The translations under genes were made by a program, and so were the position numbers. The notes under the pieces are model-generated. The model was given only the letters and a program-made list of their open reading frames with translations, had not been told where the DNA came from and did no database searches. Below, piece by piece: positions 34,840-35,711 of a stretch of DNA of 35,711 nucleotides. Each line of letters begins with the position of its first letter. Position 1 is the stretch's first letter. Source of the DNA: Cruorifilaria tuberocauda (Eukaryota; Nematoda; Chromadorea; Rhabditida; Onchocercidae); the NCBI GenBank assembly GCA_013365365.1, contig JABVXU010000547.1:1-35711 (forward strand). Direction: 5' to 3'.

Positions 34840-35085
34840 TCAAAATGAAAACTAACGATGTTGGAAGGGAATACTTTAATGATTGATTAATTTTGTAGAG
34901 ATTCATGTGATCAACAACATTCTCATTATAAAAAATTATTTCATAACTAATTATTCATTAAAACATTCCCTGTATCATCATCTACTGCAAATATTCCTGA
35001 TCATGCTTAACAACTCTTCATAACTCTTGATGCTTAACAATTCCTGATTTCTTCTCTTAGCTAACTTTATATATGATTGAACTGT
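34840..35085. repeat. diverged duplication, copy B
   Basis: Partner of 33500-33735, about 1.35 kb downstream in the same orientation: CAAAATGAAAACTAACGAT, TTCTCATTATAAAAAA, CTAATTATTCATT, ACATTCCCTGT, AATATTCC. It also contains a local ATGCTTAACAA direct repeat near 35004 and 35030. Confidence 0.7.
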
Positions 35086-35401
35086 ATCACAACATATTTT
35101 GTAACAAAATTATTTTCAATCATTTTACATAGTTATGTAAATCCAATCAAAATTTGTCATGATACTTTCTTTTCTCACCCTTTGATCAGGATTTAAATAT
35201 GATATTTAAATCACTTGTTATCAGTAATCATTCATATCACTCATCCATGGATTATCGTCTCATTTTCAGATAAGAAAACTCTTACAGGTAATTTATCTGT
35301 GGAACAATCAGCTCAACAAATCAAAACTTTCACGATATGCATGTGTGTGTATATCGTTCATACTCATATATATATATACTCCGTCTGTTAAACGATCCGG
35401 A

Positions 35402-35409
35402 TATAAAAG
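35402..35409 (+). promoter_or_regulatory. TATA-box-like site
   Basis: TATAAAAG preceded by CGATCCGGA and followed by GCCGTAAATTCTG. A good match to a consensus TATA box in a locally less AT-rich patch; it could serve a gene starting beyond the window. Confidence 0.25.
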
Positions 35410-35613
35410 CCGTAAATTCTGTTCACGTAGACACATAATAACTAACTCAATTGTTAAACAGTAATAATCTCTTTAAAAGGGGAAAGTAAATGATAAAAAG
35501 CGAATTATTTAATACGGAGGATTCTGATAATATGGAATTTATGGCTACAGCAATAATTTCATCGTGGGGATATTTTACACTATGAAGTTAATTCAATTTT
35601 CCCGGGTCAAAAT

Positions 35614-35711
35614 ACTGAAATGATTTTTGTTTCAATTCTGATAAGTTCACAATGAACTCTTTCGTTATCTTCTCGTTTCCCTTCTTCAAAGTTTAGTAAT
35701 TCATATTATTC
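35614..35711 (+). repeat. copy of zoo-1 intron 19 at window end
   Basis: Matches 28121-28224 in the same orientation. The last 62 bases differ at only two positions; the first part is more diverged, with an indel. Similarity begins just after the exon 19 donor position and runs off the window. Confidence 0.92.

Larger units (their letters stand above)
30344..35613. other. AT-rich spacer with diverged duplications, no convincing gene
   Basis: No protein similarity, tRNA or rRNA seen. It contains short hairpins (31126, 31660), a diverged direct duplication (about 33500 and 34840), small tandem repeats (32869, 33915) and a TATA-like site at 35402. An open frame at 32090-32296 has no coding features. 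Confidence 0.6.

Noticed and set aside
1..35711. Apparent abundance of TTATCA/TGATAA (GATA-factor type) sites
   Set aside because: In DNA this AT-rich the hexamer is expected dozens of times by chance; without an exact count against a shuffled background I cannot call it enrichment.
1..35711. CRISPR, insertion sequences, transposon open frames, tRNA and rRNA genes
   Set aside because: None seen: the tandem repeats lack CRISPR spacing, no transposase or reverse-transcriptase motifs appear, and no cloverleaf was found by eye.

Overview
The window reads as nuclear DNA from a nematode, most likely a clade III/filarial-type genome. It is very AT-rich. Almost every inferred 3' splice site ends in the nematode-style TTTCAG/TTTTAG, and introns are full of (CT)n/(GA)n and minisatellites. 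The species cannot be fixed from the sequence alone.

One large plus-strand gene dominates: a zonula occludens (ZO-1/TJP) family scaffold orthologous to C. elegans zoo-1, split over at least 21 coding exons between 9845 and 28918. Joining the exons by phase gives an uninterrupted frame of 1297 codons plus 2 bases: PDZ1, PDZ2, PDZ3, SH3, a catalytically dead guanylate-kinase-like (GUK) domain, a long disordered Pro/Gln/Ser/Asn-rich region, and the first part of a ZU5 domain. The 5' half is intron-heavy (introns 1-3 are about 2.2, 7.1 and 1.7 kb); the 3' half is compact. ZU5 stops abruptly after its VELR-like strand at 28918, and I find no exon in the window for its last ~50 residues. Two alternative ends are visible: immediate read-through to a TAA with an AATAAA 59 bases on, or a small exon at 29365-29398 with an AATAAA at 29529.

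At 29950-30343 lies a small two-exon plus-strand gene for a 72-residue secreted peptide precursor. It has a signal peptide, an aromatic/His-rich core, and a C-terminus ending in Gly-Lys-Lys-Arg, the processing signal of an amidated peptide. A strong splice acceptor sits 9 bases before its ATG, suggesting spliced-leader trans-splicing.

Positions 1-9844 hold no convincing gene, only AT-rich spacer, tandem repeats and weak promoter-like sequence. From 30344 to 35613 there is AT-rich spacer with diverged duplications. The last ~98 bases (35614-35711) are a close copy of zoo-1 intron 19 (28121-28224), the intron just before the ZU5 exons. The window therefore ends inside a duplicated segment. A second copy of the ZU5 exons, possibly with the missing ZU5 end, may follow just outside it; otherwise the assembly has a misplaced haplotype.
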